Shown here in pieces: positions 1 through 7,972 of a DNA stretch of 29,695 bases (position 1 is its first letter; every line of letters starts with the position of its first letter). A program made the position numbers and the translations under genes. A model generated the notes under the pieces. That model had not been told where the DNA came from. It saw only the letters and a program-made list of their open reading frames with translations, and did not search any database. This DNA comes from JADJTT01 sp049306275 (GTDB lineage: Bacteria; Bacteroidota; Bacteroidia; Chitinophagales; Saprospiraceae): NCBI GenBank assembly GCA_049306275.1, contig JBAQQB010000064.1, forward strand, positions 1-29,695. Direction: 5' to 3'.

Positions 1-27
1 AACGCCAATTCAAAACAAAATATCTTC

Positions 28-42
28 GCCGCCGAAGGCGGC
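28..42 (-). terminator. GC-rich hairpin with UUCG loop downstream of acpP
   Basis: A perfect 6-bp inverted repeat (GCCGCC / GGCGGC) encloses three bases. Read on the minus strand the loop closes as C(UUCG)G, an unusually stable tetraloop. It is followed on that strand by a T-rich stretch (positions 1-24). It may be a second, back-up terminator for acpP, or belong to a gene just outside the window. Confidence 0.4.
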
Positions 43-60
43 AAGGTGTGCTGAATAAAA

Positions 61-108
61 ACCCCAAAAATTAAAAACCACAAATTAGAGCAGAGCCCTA
101 ATTTGTGG
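61..108 (-). terminator. Rho-independent terminator of acpP
   Basis: Positions 78-88 and 98-108 form a perfect 11-bp inverted repeat with a 9-base loop. On the minus strand the stem is followed directly by a T-rich tract (complement of 61-77). It lies 37 bases beyond the acpP stop codon, as expected for an intrinsic terminator. Confidence 0.85.
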
Positions 109-145
109 AAAGAGCGATTGCCCGGAAGGCAAATCGTGGTAATGC

Positions 146-385
146 TCAGCCCTGGGCCTTGTCTTCCAGGTACTTGATGGCATCTCCAACCGTTTGGATC
201 TTTTCAGCATCCTCATCGGGAATGGAAATGTCGAATTCCTTTTCGAACTCCATGATCAACTCAACGGTATCGAGAGAGTCCGCGCCGAGGTCATTTGTGA
301 AGCTGGCTTCGGGGGTAACTTCATCTTCTCCTACACCCAGCTTGTCTACGATAATTCTTTTTACATTTTCTGCAATGCTTGACAT
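146..385 (-). CDS. acpP: Acyl carrier protein
   Basis: Carries the growing acyl chain as a thioester on 4'-phosphopantetheine during type II fatty acid synthesis in the cytoplasm. The 79-residue length and strongly acidic composition are normal for the family. The modification motif is Asp36-Ser37-Leu38, with Ser37 the expected phosphopantetheine site, followed by the usual Asp-Thr-Val-Glu-Leu helix. The ATG start gives the standard N-terminal helix. In many Bacteroidota acpP is followed by fabF and rnc; here a strong terminator follows within 40 bases, so it appears to be transcribed alone. It is divergent from pyk. Confidence 0.97.
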   Translation of the reverse strand: MSSIAENVKRIIVDKLGVGEDEVTPEASFTNDLGADSLDTVELIMEFEKEFDISIPDEDAEKIQTVGDAIKYLEDKAQG

Positions 386-421
386 AATCGTTTTGCTTTA
401 AGATAGTTAAAAAACGACACG

Positions 422-453
422 CAAATAAAGTGATAAGTCGTTTGATAACCAAA
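422..453 (-). promoter_or_regulatory. Candidate Bacteroidota-type promoter of acpP
   Basis: On the minus strand a TTTG (453-450) is followed after 20 bases by TTTATTTG (429-422), a 5-of-6 match to the -7 consensus TAnnTTTG. The predicted transcript would start about 30 bases before the acpP ATG. Matched by eye only. Confidence 0.4.
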
Positions 454-546
454 GTATTTACCAACTTTTTTAACCACAGCCCCCTCAGCCCTTAATCCAA
501 AAAGCCCCTTATCTGTTAACATTTAGCCACTTCGTCTGGCCTTCGC

Positions 547-577
547 TTGCTAATTATTTCGGAGCACTGTACATTTA
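547..577 (+). promoter_or_regulatory. Candidate promoter of pyk
   Basis: TTG (547-549) is followed after 20 bases by TACATTTA (570-577), a 5-of-6 match to TAnnTTTG. The spacing equals that of the acpP candidate on the other strand. It would give a leader of about 60 bases. The rest of the 257-base gap between acpP and pyk shows no open frame or stable structure that I can support. Confidence 0.4.
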
Positions 578-642
578 CAGGATATTTAATGTAAAAAATA
601 CACTTAGTGGGCAGGTAGCCCGCTTATCCAAATGCACCCTTT

Positions 643-2076
643 ATGAAAGCGCTTAAACATCAAAATACCAAAATCGTGGCCACCGTAGGCCCCGCCAGCA
701 ATACCTTCGACAAACTCCTCGAACTGGCCCGCGCCGGCGCCGATGTATTCCGGCTCAACTTTTCCCACGGCACGCACGCCGACCACCAACAGGTGATCGA
801 ACACATCACACGTATCAACAGCAAGCATGGCTTCCACATTGGCATCCTAGCCGACCTGCAAGGGCCCAAGCTCCGGGTGGGCAAGATTGAAAACGACGGG
901 CTGGAACTGGTGGAAGGCGATATCGTGCACTTCGTCAACAAGGAATGCATCGGCACCAAGGAGGCGATATATATGAGCTACCAGAAGTTCCCCAAAGACG
1001 TCAAAGCTGGCGAACGCGTATTGCTCGACGACGGCAAACTGGTCTTCGAGGTACTGGAGACCAACCAGACCGACACCGTCAAACTCAAAGTCGTCTTCGG
1101 AGGCCTCCTCAAATCCAACAAGGGCGTCAACCTCCCCAATACGAAAGTTTCCCTGCCCTGCCTGACCAAGAAAGACCTGCAGGACCTAGACTTCATCCTC
1201 ACCCAGCCCGTCAACTGGATCGCACTGTCGTTCGTGCGCTCGCCCAAAGACCTCAAAGACCTGCAAAAGCGCATCGAGGCCAAGAACCACCCCGCCAAGA
1301 TCATCGCCAAGATCGAAAAACCGGAGGCGGTCAAAAATATCGATGGCATCATCAAAAACACCAATGCGGTCATGATCGCCCGGGGCGACCTGGGCATCGA
1401 AATGCCCATGGAGCAACTTCCCGTCATCCAGAAGGAGATCGTCAGAAAGTGCATGCAAAGGGCCAGACCGGTCATCGTTGCCACCCAGATGATGGAAAGC
1501 ATGATCAACGCGCCCACGCCCACCCGCGCAGAGATCACCGATGTAGCCAACGCCGTGCTCGATGGCGCCGACGCCGTCATGCTCAGCGGCGAAACCGCCG
1601 CCGGCGCCCACCCCGTAAAGGTGGTCGAAGCCATGAACAAAATCATCGACGAAGCCGAAAAGAACTACCGGTTCATGAGCTTCCGCCCTACCCCCTCCAA
1701 GTTGTCGCGCACCTTCCTCTCCGATGTCGTCTGCTTCAACGCAGCCCGCACAGCCGACGAAATCGACGCCAAAGCCATCGTCGGACTCACCAGCTCGGGC
1801 TATACGGCCTTCAAAGTCTCCAGCTTCCGGCCCAAAACCGATATCTTCATCTTCTCCGACCGCATGCACATGCTCTCCACCCTCAACCTGGTCTGGGGCG
1901 TGCGCTGCTTCCACTACGACAAGTTCACCACCACCGACGAAACCATCGTCGACCTGACCACCATGCTCAAAAAAATCGGCAAGGTCAATACTGGCGACTA
2001 CGTGGTCAATACCGGTAGTATGCCCCTCCACCGCCGCTTCCGAACCAATATGATGAAGGTCACTGAGGTGGAATAG
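643..2076 (+). CDS. pyk: Pyruvate kinase
   Basis: Catalyses the last step of glycolysis, phosphoenolpyruvate plus ADP to pyruvate plus ATP, in the cytoplasm. At 477 residues it is the usual bacterial length. Visible motifs are the N-terminal substrate/ADP segment with Arg37-Leu-Asn39-Phe-Ser41-His, the signature around catalytic Lys223 (AKIEKPEAV), the metal-binding Ala-Arg-Gly-Asp249-Leu-Gly-Ile-Glu253 segment, and the VATQMMESM and DGADAVMLSGETA segments. The B domain lies around residues 70-170 and the C domain after about residue 350. The ATG at 643 starts a typical N-terminus (NTKIVATVGPAS). It is divergent from acpP and followed after 64 bases by the nucleotidyltransferase operon. Confidence 0.97.
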   Translation: MKALKHQNTKIVATVGPASNTFDKLLELARAGADVFRLNFSHGTHADHQQVIEHITRINSKHGFHIGILADLQGPKLRVGKIENDGLELVEGDIVHFVNKECIGTKEAIYMSYQKFPKDVKAGERVLLDDGKLVFEVLETNQTDTVKLKVVFGGLLKSNKGVNLPNTKVSLPCLTKKDLQDLDFILTQPVNWIALSFVRSPKDLKDLQKRIEAKNHPAKIIAKIEKPEAVKNIDGIIKNTNAVMIARGDLGIEMPMEQLPVIQKEIVRKCMQRARPVIVATQMMESMINAPTPTRAEITDVANAVLDGADAVMLSGETAAGAHPVKVVEAMNKIIDEAEKNYRFMSFRPTPSKLSRTFLSDVVCFNAARTADEIDAKAIVGLTSSGYTAFKVSSFRPKTDIFIFSDRMHMLSTLNLVWGVRCFHYDKFTTTDETIVDLTTMLKKIGKVNTGDYVVNTGSMPLHRRFRTNMMKVTEVE

Positions 2077-2110
2077 CGGCAGGCAAAGCCGAAAATTGAG
2101 GGGAGAATTT

Positions 2111-2118
2111 TACCTTTG
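2111..2118 (+). promoter_or_regulatory. -7 element (TACCTTTG) upstream of the nucleotidyltransferase operon
   Basis: Exact match to the Bacteroidota -7 consensus TAnnTTTG, ending 22 bases before the ATG at 2141. No -33 TTG is visible at the usual distance; the nearest (2096-2098) is too close. Support is moderate. Confidence 0.35.
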
Positions 2119-2140
2119 CCTTCAACAATCACCAATCACT

Positions 2141-3148
2141 ATGAAGATTATCATCCCCATGGCTGGCCGCGGCTCCCGCCTCCGGCCCCATACCCTGACC
2201 ATCCCGAAGCCCCTGCTCCCCATCGCGGGCAAGACCATCGTTCAGCGCATCGTGGAAGACCTCGCCGATTCCATGGCTGAAAAGATCGACGAAATCGCCT
2301 TCGTCATCGGCGATTTCGGCAGGGAAGTCGAAGCGCACCTGCTCTCCATCGCCAGCCAGCTGGGCGCAAAAGGTCATATTTTCTACCAGGACCAGCCACT
2401 TGGCACCGCCCATGCCATCCTCTGCGCTCAGGAATGCCTCAAAGGCCACTGCCTCGTAGCCTTCGCCGACACCCTCTTCCAGGCCAACTTCTCCGTCGAC
2501 CCCAATGAAGACGGGGTGATATGGGTAAAAAAGGTGGAAGACCCCACAGCCTACGGCGTCGTCAAGACCAACGACCAGGGCATCATCACCGAATTCGTGG
2601 AGAAATCGCCGGTGTTTATCTCCGACCTCGCCATCGTAGGCATCTACTACTTCAGCGACGGGGAAAACCTGCGCCGCGAACTGCAATACCTGATCGACCA
2701 CGACATACGCGACAAGGGCGAATACCAGCTCACCTCCGCCCTCGAGCACATGAAGCAAAAAGGCCTCCGCTTCCGCGCAGCCACCATCGACGAATGGCTC
2801 GACTGCGGCAACAAGAACAACATCATCGATACCAACCAGCGAATCCTGGCCATCAAACACCAGAAAGACAACGCCATCTCCGCCGAAGCCCACGTCGAAC
2901 ACGCCGTGATCATCCCGCCCTGCTACATCGGCCCGGGCAGCAAGGTGCGCAACTCCGTCATCGGCCCCTTTGTTTCCATCGGCGACAATTCCCGAATAGA
3001 GAACTCCGTTATCAAAAATAGCGTTATTCAAAGTCATACCCACATCGCCGACGCACACCTCAGCGATTCCATGATCGGCAACCACGTGGAATACCGGGGT
3101 AGCAGCTCGGACCTGAGCCTGGGCGACTATTCAAAGCATACTTCATGA
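2141..3148 (+). CDS. Sugar-phosphate nucleotidyltransferase with C-terminal left-handed beta-helix
   Basis: Predicted to activate a sugar 1-phosphate with an NTP, as in glucose-1-phosphate thymidylyltransferase or mannose-1-phosphate guanylyltransferase; the substrate cannot be read from sequence. The N-terminal Rossmann-like domain opens with the pyrophosphorylase signature (Gly9-Arg-Gly-Ser-Arg13, then Pro22-Lys23-Pro24) and continues with the GTAHAI and FADTLF segments. From about residue 255 there are hexapeptide-type repeats (isoleucine/valine-spaced turns) of a left-handed beta-helix. An in-frame ATG at 2096 would add 15 non-homologous residues and lies upstream of the -7 element, so 2141 is preferred. 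The stop overlaps the next ATG (ATGA), the start of a four-gene envelope operon. Confidence 0.85.
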   Translation: MKIIIPMAGRGSRLRPHTLTIPKPLLPIAGKTIVQRIVEDLADSMAEKIDEIAFVIGDFGREVEAHLLSIASQLGAKGHIFYQDQPLGTAHAILCAQECLKGHCLVAFADTLFQANFSVDPNEDGVIWVKKVEDPTAYGVVKTNDQGIITEFVEKSPVFISDLAIVGIYYFSDGENLRRELQYLIDHDIRDKGEYQLTSALEHMKQKGLRFRAATIDEWLDCGNKNNIIDTNQRILAIKHQKDNAISAEAHVEHAVIIPPCYIGPGSKVRNSVIGPFVSIGDNSRIENSVIKNSVIQSHTHIADAHLSDSMIGNHVEYRGSSSDLSLGDYSKHTS

Positions 3149-4749
3149 CCCTTTCCGCAAAATGCGCGCTCCTCTTCCTGATCCTCCCCTTCCTCCTGCA
3201 AGCTCAGGACGACGGCCGTTTTTCCGAAAAAGAAATCAAAAGCCAGGAGCTCTTCATCGAAGCCAATAAGTACCGCCTGCTGGGCAACCAGGAAAAGGCC
3301 GTCGAAACCTTCAAGGAGATCCTGAAAAAAGACCGCCAACACCACGCCGCCGCATTCGAACTGGCGCGCATCTACGCCGAGCAGAACAACAACAGCGAAG
3401 CCCTCACCCTTGCCAAACAAGCAGCTGCGGCCGAGCCCGGCAATACCTGGTACCAGCGTTTCCTGGCCGACATGTACCAGCGCGGCAATATGTTCAAGGA
3501 GGCCGCCGCCATCTACGAACAGCTGACAACACAAAACCCCGCCGACGAGTACAACTACCTCAAGTGGGCTTACTTCCTCGTGCAGGCAGGCCAGACCGAA
3601 CGCGCCCTCCAGGTCTACAACAACCTCGAAGCCCGCACCGGCGTCAACGAAGAATTGAGCCGGCGCAAACACTCCCTCTACCTCGGCGCCGGCGATTCAG
3701 CCAATGCCGAAAAGGAACTGCTGCGCCTCTGCGAGGCCTTCCCCGGCAACACCGACTACCTCCACCTGCTCGCCGGCTTCTACCGGCAAGCCGGCAACAA
3801 GGAATCCGAGCGCGCTACCCTGGAAAAGATCCTCGCCATCGAACCCAACGATTCCAAAGCTTTCTTCGCCTTGTCCTCCATCGACAGCCCTCAGCCGGGC
3901 GACGCCGCCTTCGTGCAGAGCCTCGAACCGCTGTTCCAGAACCCACAGGTAGGCGTCGATGAAAAAATCAAGCCCATTCTCCCTCTCGTACAAAAAGCGG
4001 CCGCCACCAGCGACGAGGCCCTGGCAGCAGAACTGCTCCGCCTCGCCTCCATCCTCGACCGGGTGCACCCCGGCCAGGCAAAGGTCTGCGCCCTCAACGG
4101 CGACCTCCTCTACCTCAGCGGCGAAAAACACAAGGCCCTGGAACGCTACAAGCAGGCCGTCGAACTCGACGAAACGGTCTTTACCGTATGGGAACAACTC
4201 TTCAGACTGGCCTACGAAACCGGAGATGTCACTGCCCTGGCTTTCTTCACCGAAAAAGCTATGGATATTTTTCCCAACCAGGCCCTGGTCTACTACTTTA
4301 ACGGAGTGGCCCACAACCTGCAAGACGCCCCCAAGGACGCTGTCTCATCCCTCGAACAGGCCCTGATGATGTCGGGACGAAACAATGCCCTCAAAGCCCA
4401 GGTGCTCGCCCAGCTCGGTATCGCACAACAGGCGGCAGGCGATGAAGCCGGAAGCGGCCAGGCCCTTCAGCTAGCCCTGCAATTGGCGCCCGAAAATCCC
4501 GGGGTCGAAAGCGCCCACGGCCGGGTTTTCTACAAGCGAAAAGATTATACAAAGGCCGGGCAGTGGTTCAACAAGGCATTGCAGCACGGCGGCGACCAGG
4601 ACCCTCACACCCTCGAATATTTCGGCGACCTCCAATTCCAGCTCCAGGCCGTCGATCAAGCCGTCGAATACTGGCAAAAAGCCCAGGACCTCGGCTATTC
4701 CTCACCCAAACTGGAAAAGAAAATCGCCGACCGCAAGCTTTATGAATAA
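3145..4749 (+). CDS. Secreted tetratricopeptide-repeat protein
   Basis: A 534-residue protein with an N-terminal signal peptide (hydrophobic core about residues 8-18, probable cleavage after LLQA) and TPR-like helical pairs through the rest. Clear units begin near residues 35, 70, 105, 320 and 435, with the usual small and aromatic spacing. TPR proteins act as protein-interaction scaffolds, so a periplasmic or outer-membrane role is inferred. The ATG overlaps the previous stop by 4 bases and the 3' end overlaps the DUF4292 gene by 8 bases, indicating translational coupling. The same neighbours occur together in many Bacteroidota, which suggests a shared envelope function. The specific role is unknown. 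Confidence 0.8.
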   Translation: MTLSAKCALLFLILPFLLQAQDDGRFSEKEIKSQELFIEANKYRLLGNQEKAVETFKEILKKDRQHHAAAFELARIYAEQNNNSEALTLAKQAAAAEPGNTWYQRFLADMYQRGNMFKEAAAIYEQLTTQNPADEYNYLKWAYFLVQAGQTERALQVYNNLEARTGVNEELSRRKHSLYLGAGDSANAEKELLRLCEAFPGNTDYLHLLAGFYRQAGNKESERATLEKILAIEPNDSKAFFALSSIDSPQPGDAAFVQSLEPLFQNPQVGVDEKIKPILPLVQKAAATSDEALAAELLRLASILDRVHPGQAKVCALNGDLLYLSGEKHKALERYKQAVELDETVFTVWEQLFRLAYETGDVTALAFFTEKAMDIFPNQALVYYFNGVAHNLQDAPKDAVSSLEQALMMSGRNNALKAQVLAQLGIAQQAAGDEAGSGQALQLALQLAPENPGVESAHGRVFYKRKDYTKAGQWFNKALQHGGDQDPHTLEYFGDLQFQLQAVDQAVEYWQKAQDLGYSSPKLEKKIADRKLYE

Positions 4750-5503
4750 AGGCCTCCTCCTCTTCCTGATCCTCCTGACGGCCAGCAGCTGCGGCATCTT
4801 TCGCAAAACAACGGCCGAAGGCGCGCTGCCCGAACGCAACGCCAAATTCCTGCTCAAAAAAATGGCGCAGCAACAGGTCAGCGCCGACTGGTTCAGCTCC
4901 CGGGCAAAAATCAGCTATGAAGACGATGAACTCGCCGTCTCCGCATCCGCCAACATCCGCATGCGCAAAGACAGCGTCATCTGGGCCAACATCAAAAAAC
5001 TCAACATCGAAGCCGGCAGGGCTCTAATCCGCCCCGACTCTTTTTTCGTCATCGACCGCATCAACCGCCAGTATACGCGGCAACCCGTTAGCGATATCGC
5101 CAACATGCTCCAACTGCCCGCCAGCTTTGAGCTGCTGCAAACCATCCTGCTCGGCAACCCCTTCTTTTTTACCACCGACCTCCAGGTAGCGATCGAAGGC
5201 CCCAACTATTCGCTCAGCGGCGAAGACAACCGCTTCTCCACCACCTACCTCCTCGACGGCCGGGATTTTCTGCTCAAGAAGATCGCCGTTTCGGAAAAAG
5301 AAAGCGGCAGAACCGTGGAAATGGAACTGTCGCAATACGGCCCTCTCGACAAAAAGCAAAAATTTTCCTATATTCGTATATTGAGGATGGATAGTCCGGA
5401 AACCGGACCCCTCCAGGTCGAAATCGAATTTTCAAAAGTAGAGCTCAATATCCCCAAGAACATTGAATTTGAAATCCCTAGCCGGTATACCGAAATCAAT
5501 TAG
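4742..5503 (+). CDS. DUF4292 family lipoprotein
   Basis: A 253-residue predicted lipoprotein. A short hydrophobic signal ends in the lipobox-like Thr-Ala-Ser-Ser-Cys17, so acylation and membrane anchoring are expected. The body has the features of DUF4292, a Bacteroidota family related in fold to LolB/LolA lipid-binding barrels (early segment DSVIWANIKKLNIEAGR). A role in lipoprotein or lipid handling at the outer membrane is an inference from that fold relationship. It overlaps the upstream TPR gene by 8 bases, and the downstream EnvC-like gene probably overlaps its 3' end by up to 41 bases. Confidence 0.8.
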   Translation: MNKGLLLFLILLTASSCGIFRKTTAEGALPERNAKFLLKKMAQQQVSADWFSSRAKISYEDDELAVSASANIRMRKDSVIWANIKKLNIEAGRALIRPDSFFVIDRINRQYTRQPVSDIANMLQLPASFELLQTILLGNPFFFTTDLQVAIEGPNYSLSGEDNRFSTTYLLDGRDFLLKKIAVSEKESGRTVEMELSQYGPLDKKQKFSYIRILRMDSPETGPLQVEIEFSKVELNIPKNIEFEIPSRYTEIN

Positions 5504-6701
5504 CCTGAAGGCGCTGCTGCTCATCGTCCTTGCCTTGCTTCCCCTGGCAGTTTTCTCCCAGGACCGCCAGATACTGGAAGACAAAAGGAAGAAGCTCATC
5601 GAGGAGATCCAGCAAACAGAACAGCTGCTGCAGGAAACAGTCAAATCCAGAGAAACGGCCCTGCTGCGGTTTAATACCCTGCAGGAACAAATCCGCAAAC
5701 GCAGGCTCCTCATCCAGACCCTCGAAGCCGAAGTGGGGCTCGCCGACGGGAACCTGTCCCAAATCCAGAACGTCATCCAGTCGCTGCAATCCGATATCGA
5801 CAAACTCTTCCGGGAATATGCGCAGATGGCACGCGTGGCCTACCGGCAGAAGCTGTCCATGGGCCGGCTGGTATTCCTCCTTTCCGCCAAAAACTTCAAC
5901 GAGGCCTTCCGCCGCTGGCAGTACCTGCGCCAGTACGACCAGTACCGGCAAAAACAGGCCCACCTCATCCAGCAAACCCAAGCCTCCCTGACCACCCAAC
6001 TGGGCGAACTCGAAGCCCGCAAAAGGGAAAAACAACTGCTCCTGGGCAAAGCCCAAAACCAAACCGGCAGGCTGGAGATCGAACTCGAAGAAAAGAACAA
6101 ACTGGTCAAAACCCTCAAATCCGACGAAAGCCGGCTAGCCAGCGACCTCAAGCAAAAACGCACCGCCCACGAACAGCTCAACTCCGCCATCGAGAAGATC
6201 ATTCGCGAAGAAATGGCCAAGGCCAGAAAAGCCGAACGCAAAGAAGAAACCAAAGCGGAAGTCACCGCCGCCAGAGAGGCTTCCTCCAGCTTCGAACAAC
6301 TCAAGGGCAAGTTCCTCTGGCCCGTTACCAGCGGCGTCATCACCGGCCACTTCGGCAAACAGGAACACCCCACCCTCAACCGGGTGTACATCACCAACAA
6401 CGGTATCGACATCCGGACCGAGCTCGACGCTCCCGTCTTCGCCATCTATCAGGGCGAAGTGGCCGGCGTGCAGTTCATCCCCGGCTATAGCAGCTACATG
6501 GTCATCATCCGCCACGGCGCCTACTACACCGTCTATTCCAACCTCGAAGAAGTCGGCGTGCAGCGGGGGCAACAGGTCAAAACCCGCGACCCCATCGGCA
6601 AGGTGCGCACCGACCCCAAGACCAACGCGGCGGAAGTGCATTTCGAAGTATGGAAAGAAAAAAACAGAATGAACCCAACCGAGTGGCTGAAACCACGTTA
6701 A
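5463..6701 (+). CDS. EnvC-like murein hydrolase activator (degenerate M23 domain)
   Basis: Signal peptide (hydrophobic stretch about residues 15-32), long coiled coil (about 35-275) and C-terminal LytM/M23 domain (about 290-410), the architecture of EnvC. The zinc-peptidase residues are missing: the metal His of HxGxD is Asn312 (Asp316 is kept), the first His of HLH is Glu (AEVHFEV), and the catalytic His of the YxHL motif is Asn (YSNL). It should therefore activate amidases at the division septum rather than cut peptidoglycan itself. No ATG is available: TTG 5463, TTG 5469 or CTG 5505 are the possible starts. The first two overlap the DUF4292 gene, while CTG 5505 begins just after its stop. 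The exact start is uncertain. Confidence 0.85.
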   Translation: MNLKSLAGIPKSISLKALLLIVLALLPLAVFSQDRQILEDKRKKLIEEIQQTEQLLQETVKSRETALLRFNTLQEQIRKRRLLIQTLEAEVGLADGNLSQIQNVIQSLQSDIDKLFREYAQMARVAYRQKLSMGRLVFLLSAKNFNEAFRRWQYLRQYDQYRQKQAHLIQQTQASLTTQLGELEARKREKQLLLGKAQNQTGRLEIELEEKNKLVKTLKSDESRLASDLKQKRTAHEQLNSAIEKIIREEMAKARKAERKEETKAEVTAAREASSSFEQLKGKFLWPVTSGVITGHFGKQEHPTLNRVYITNNGIDIRTELDAPVFAIYQGEVAGVQFIPGYSSYMVIIRHGAYYTVYSNLEEVGVQRGQQVKTRDPIGKVRTDPKTNAAEVHFEVWKEKNRMNPTEWLKPR

Positions 6702-6725
6702 CAATACAACACAACCGCAAGCAGC

Positions 6726-7943
6726 ATGGGAAACGATTGGAAATTAGGCGAGAAGCGGCAAAACGGACTTAAAAAAGACGCCGAATACGCAGTGCTCGTG
6801 GGTATCATCACCCCCGAGCAAACCGAAGAACAGGTCACCGAATACCTCGATGAGCTCGAGTTCCTGGCCCTCACCGCCGGCGCTATCACCGTCGAGCGGT
6901 TCGTGCAGAAACTCACCCGCCCCGACCCCCGCTTTTTTATCGGCAGCGGGAAGGTCGAAGCAATCAAACAGTTCCTCGACCGCCACGAAGAGATCAACGC
7001 CGTCATCTTCGACGACGACCTCTCCGGCAAACAGGTCAACCTCCTGGAGAAAGAACTCAAGGTCAAAATCGTAGACCGCTCCAGCCTCATCCTCGACATC
7101 TTCGCCTCCCGCGCCCAAACCGCCCAGGCCAAAACCCAGGTCGAACTGGCCCAGATGCAGTACCTCCTGCCCCGCCTCCGCGGCCTCTGGACCCACCTCG
7201 AACGCCAACGGGGCGGTATCGGCATGAGGGGACCCGGTGAAAAGGAAATCGAAACCGACCGCCGTATCGTGCGCGACAAGATCGCCCAACTCAAGAAAAA
7301 ACTCGAGAAGATCGACCAGCAGAACATCACCATGCGCAAGCAAAGGGGCGCGCTCATCAGGGTATCCCTCGTCGGCTACACCAACGTCGGCAAGTCCACC
7401 CTCATGAACCTGCTGACCAAGTCAGACGTCTTCGCCGAAGACAAACTCTTCGCCACCCTCGACACCACCGTCAGAAAAGTAGCCTGGGACAATACGCCCT
7501 TCCTCCTCTCCGACACCGTGGGCTTCATCCGCAAACTGCCGCACCACCTCGTAGAAAGCTTCAAATCGACCCTCGACGAGGTGCGCGAAAGCGATATCCT
7601 GGTCCACCTCGTCGACATCGCACACCCCTACTTCGAAGACCAGGTCCGCACCGTGGAGGAAACCCTCCGCAGCCTGGAGGTCATTGACAAACCCACCCTC
7701 CTGGTGTTCAACAAAATGGACCTCTACCGCGATCGCTACTACGACAAACTCCTCGACCACGAAGGGAAAATGGAGATAGAGACCAACCTCAAAGCCCAAC
7801 TCAGCCGCGAGTTCAACTACGAAAACGCCTTCATCTCCGCCTCCACCCGCGAAAATATCGACGAATTGCGCCAAAAGCTCATCCGCATGGTGCGCGCACA
7901 ATACCTCGTCAGGTACCCGCATGAGGTGCAGCAATGGCAATGA
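6726..7943 (+). CDS. hflX: GTPase HflX
   Basis: Ribosome-associated GTPase of the TRAFAC class that binds the 50S subunit and splits or rescues stalled ribosomes. The 405 residues comprise the HflX N-terminal domain (to about 180), a linker helix region with the RGGIGMRGPGE segment, and a G domain with G1 Gly217-Tyr-Thr-Asn-Val-Gly-Lys223-Ser, G3 DTVGF and G4 NKMD. The ATG at 6726 lies 24 bases after the EnvC stop, so it may be co-transcribed with the envelope operon. Length and motif order are normal. Confidence 0.95.
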   Translation: MGNDWKLGEKRQNGLKKDAEYAVLVGIITPEQTEEQVTEYLDELEFLALTAGAITVERFVQKLTRPDPRFFIGSGKVEAIKQFLDRHEEINAVIFDDDLSGKQVNLLEKELKVKIVDRSSLILDIFASRAQTAQAKTQVELAQMQYLLPRLRGLWTHLERQRGGIGMRGPGEKEIETDRRIVRDKIAQLKKKLEKIDQQNITMRKQRGALIRVSLVGYTNVGKSTLMNLLTKSDVFAEDKLFATLDTTVRKVAWDNTPFLLSDTVGFIRKLPHHLVESFKSTLDEVRESDILVHLVDIAHPYFEDQVRTVEETLRSLEVIDKPTLLVFNKMDLYRDRYYDKLLDHEGKMEIETNLKAQLSREFNYENAFISASTRENIDELRQKLIRMVRAQYLVRYPHEVQQWQ

Positions 7944-7960
7944 AATCAGTTTATAAACAA

Positions 7961-7968
7961 TAAACTTG
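7961..7968 (+). promoter_or_regulatory. -7 element (TAAACTTG) abutting the aminopeptidase start
   Basis: A 5-of-6 match to TAnnTTTG ending only 4 bases before the ATG at 7973. If used, transcription would start at or next to the start codon, giving a leaderless or nearly leaderless mRNA. Confidence 0.35.
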
Positions 7969-7972
7969 CCCC

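Noticed and set aside
105..401. 98-codon open frame antisense to acpP
   Set aside because: acpP is certain from its phosphopantetheine motif; the antisense frame runs through the intergenic promoter region without homology signals.
945..2018. 357-codon open frame inside pyk in another frame
   Set aside because: Its translation is rich in Arg, His, Gln and Pro, typical of a shifted reading of a GC-rich gene; pyk explains the region fully.
1186..2031. 281-codon open frame antisense to pyk
   Set aside because: Rich in Gly, Asp and Val with no motif, a typical shadow of a coding strand with C-ending codons.
2129..3085. 318-codon open frame antisense to the nucleotidyltransferase
   Set aside because: No recognisable motif, and the opposite gene has clear active-site signatures.
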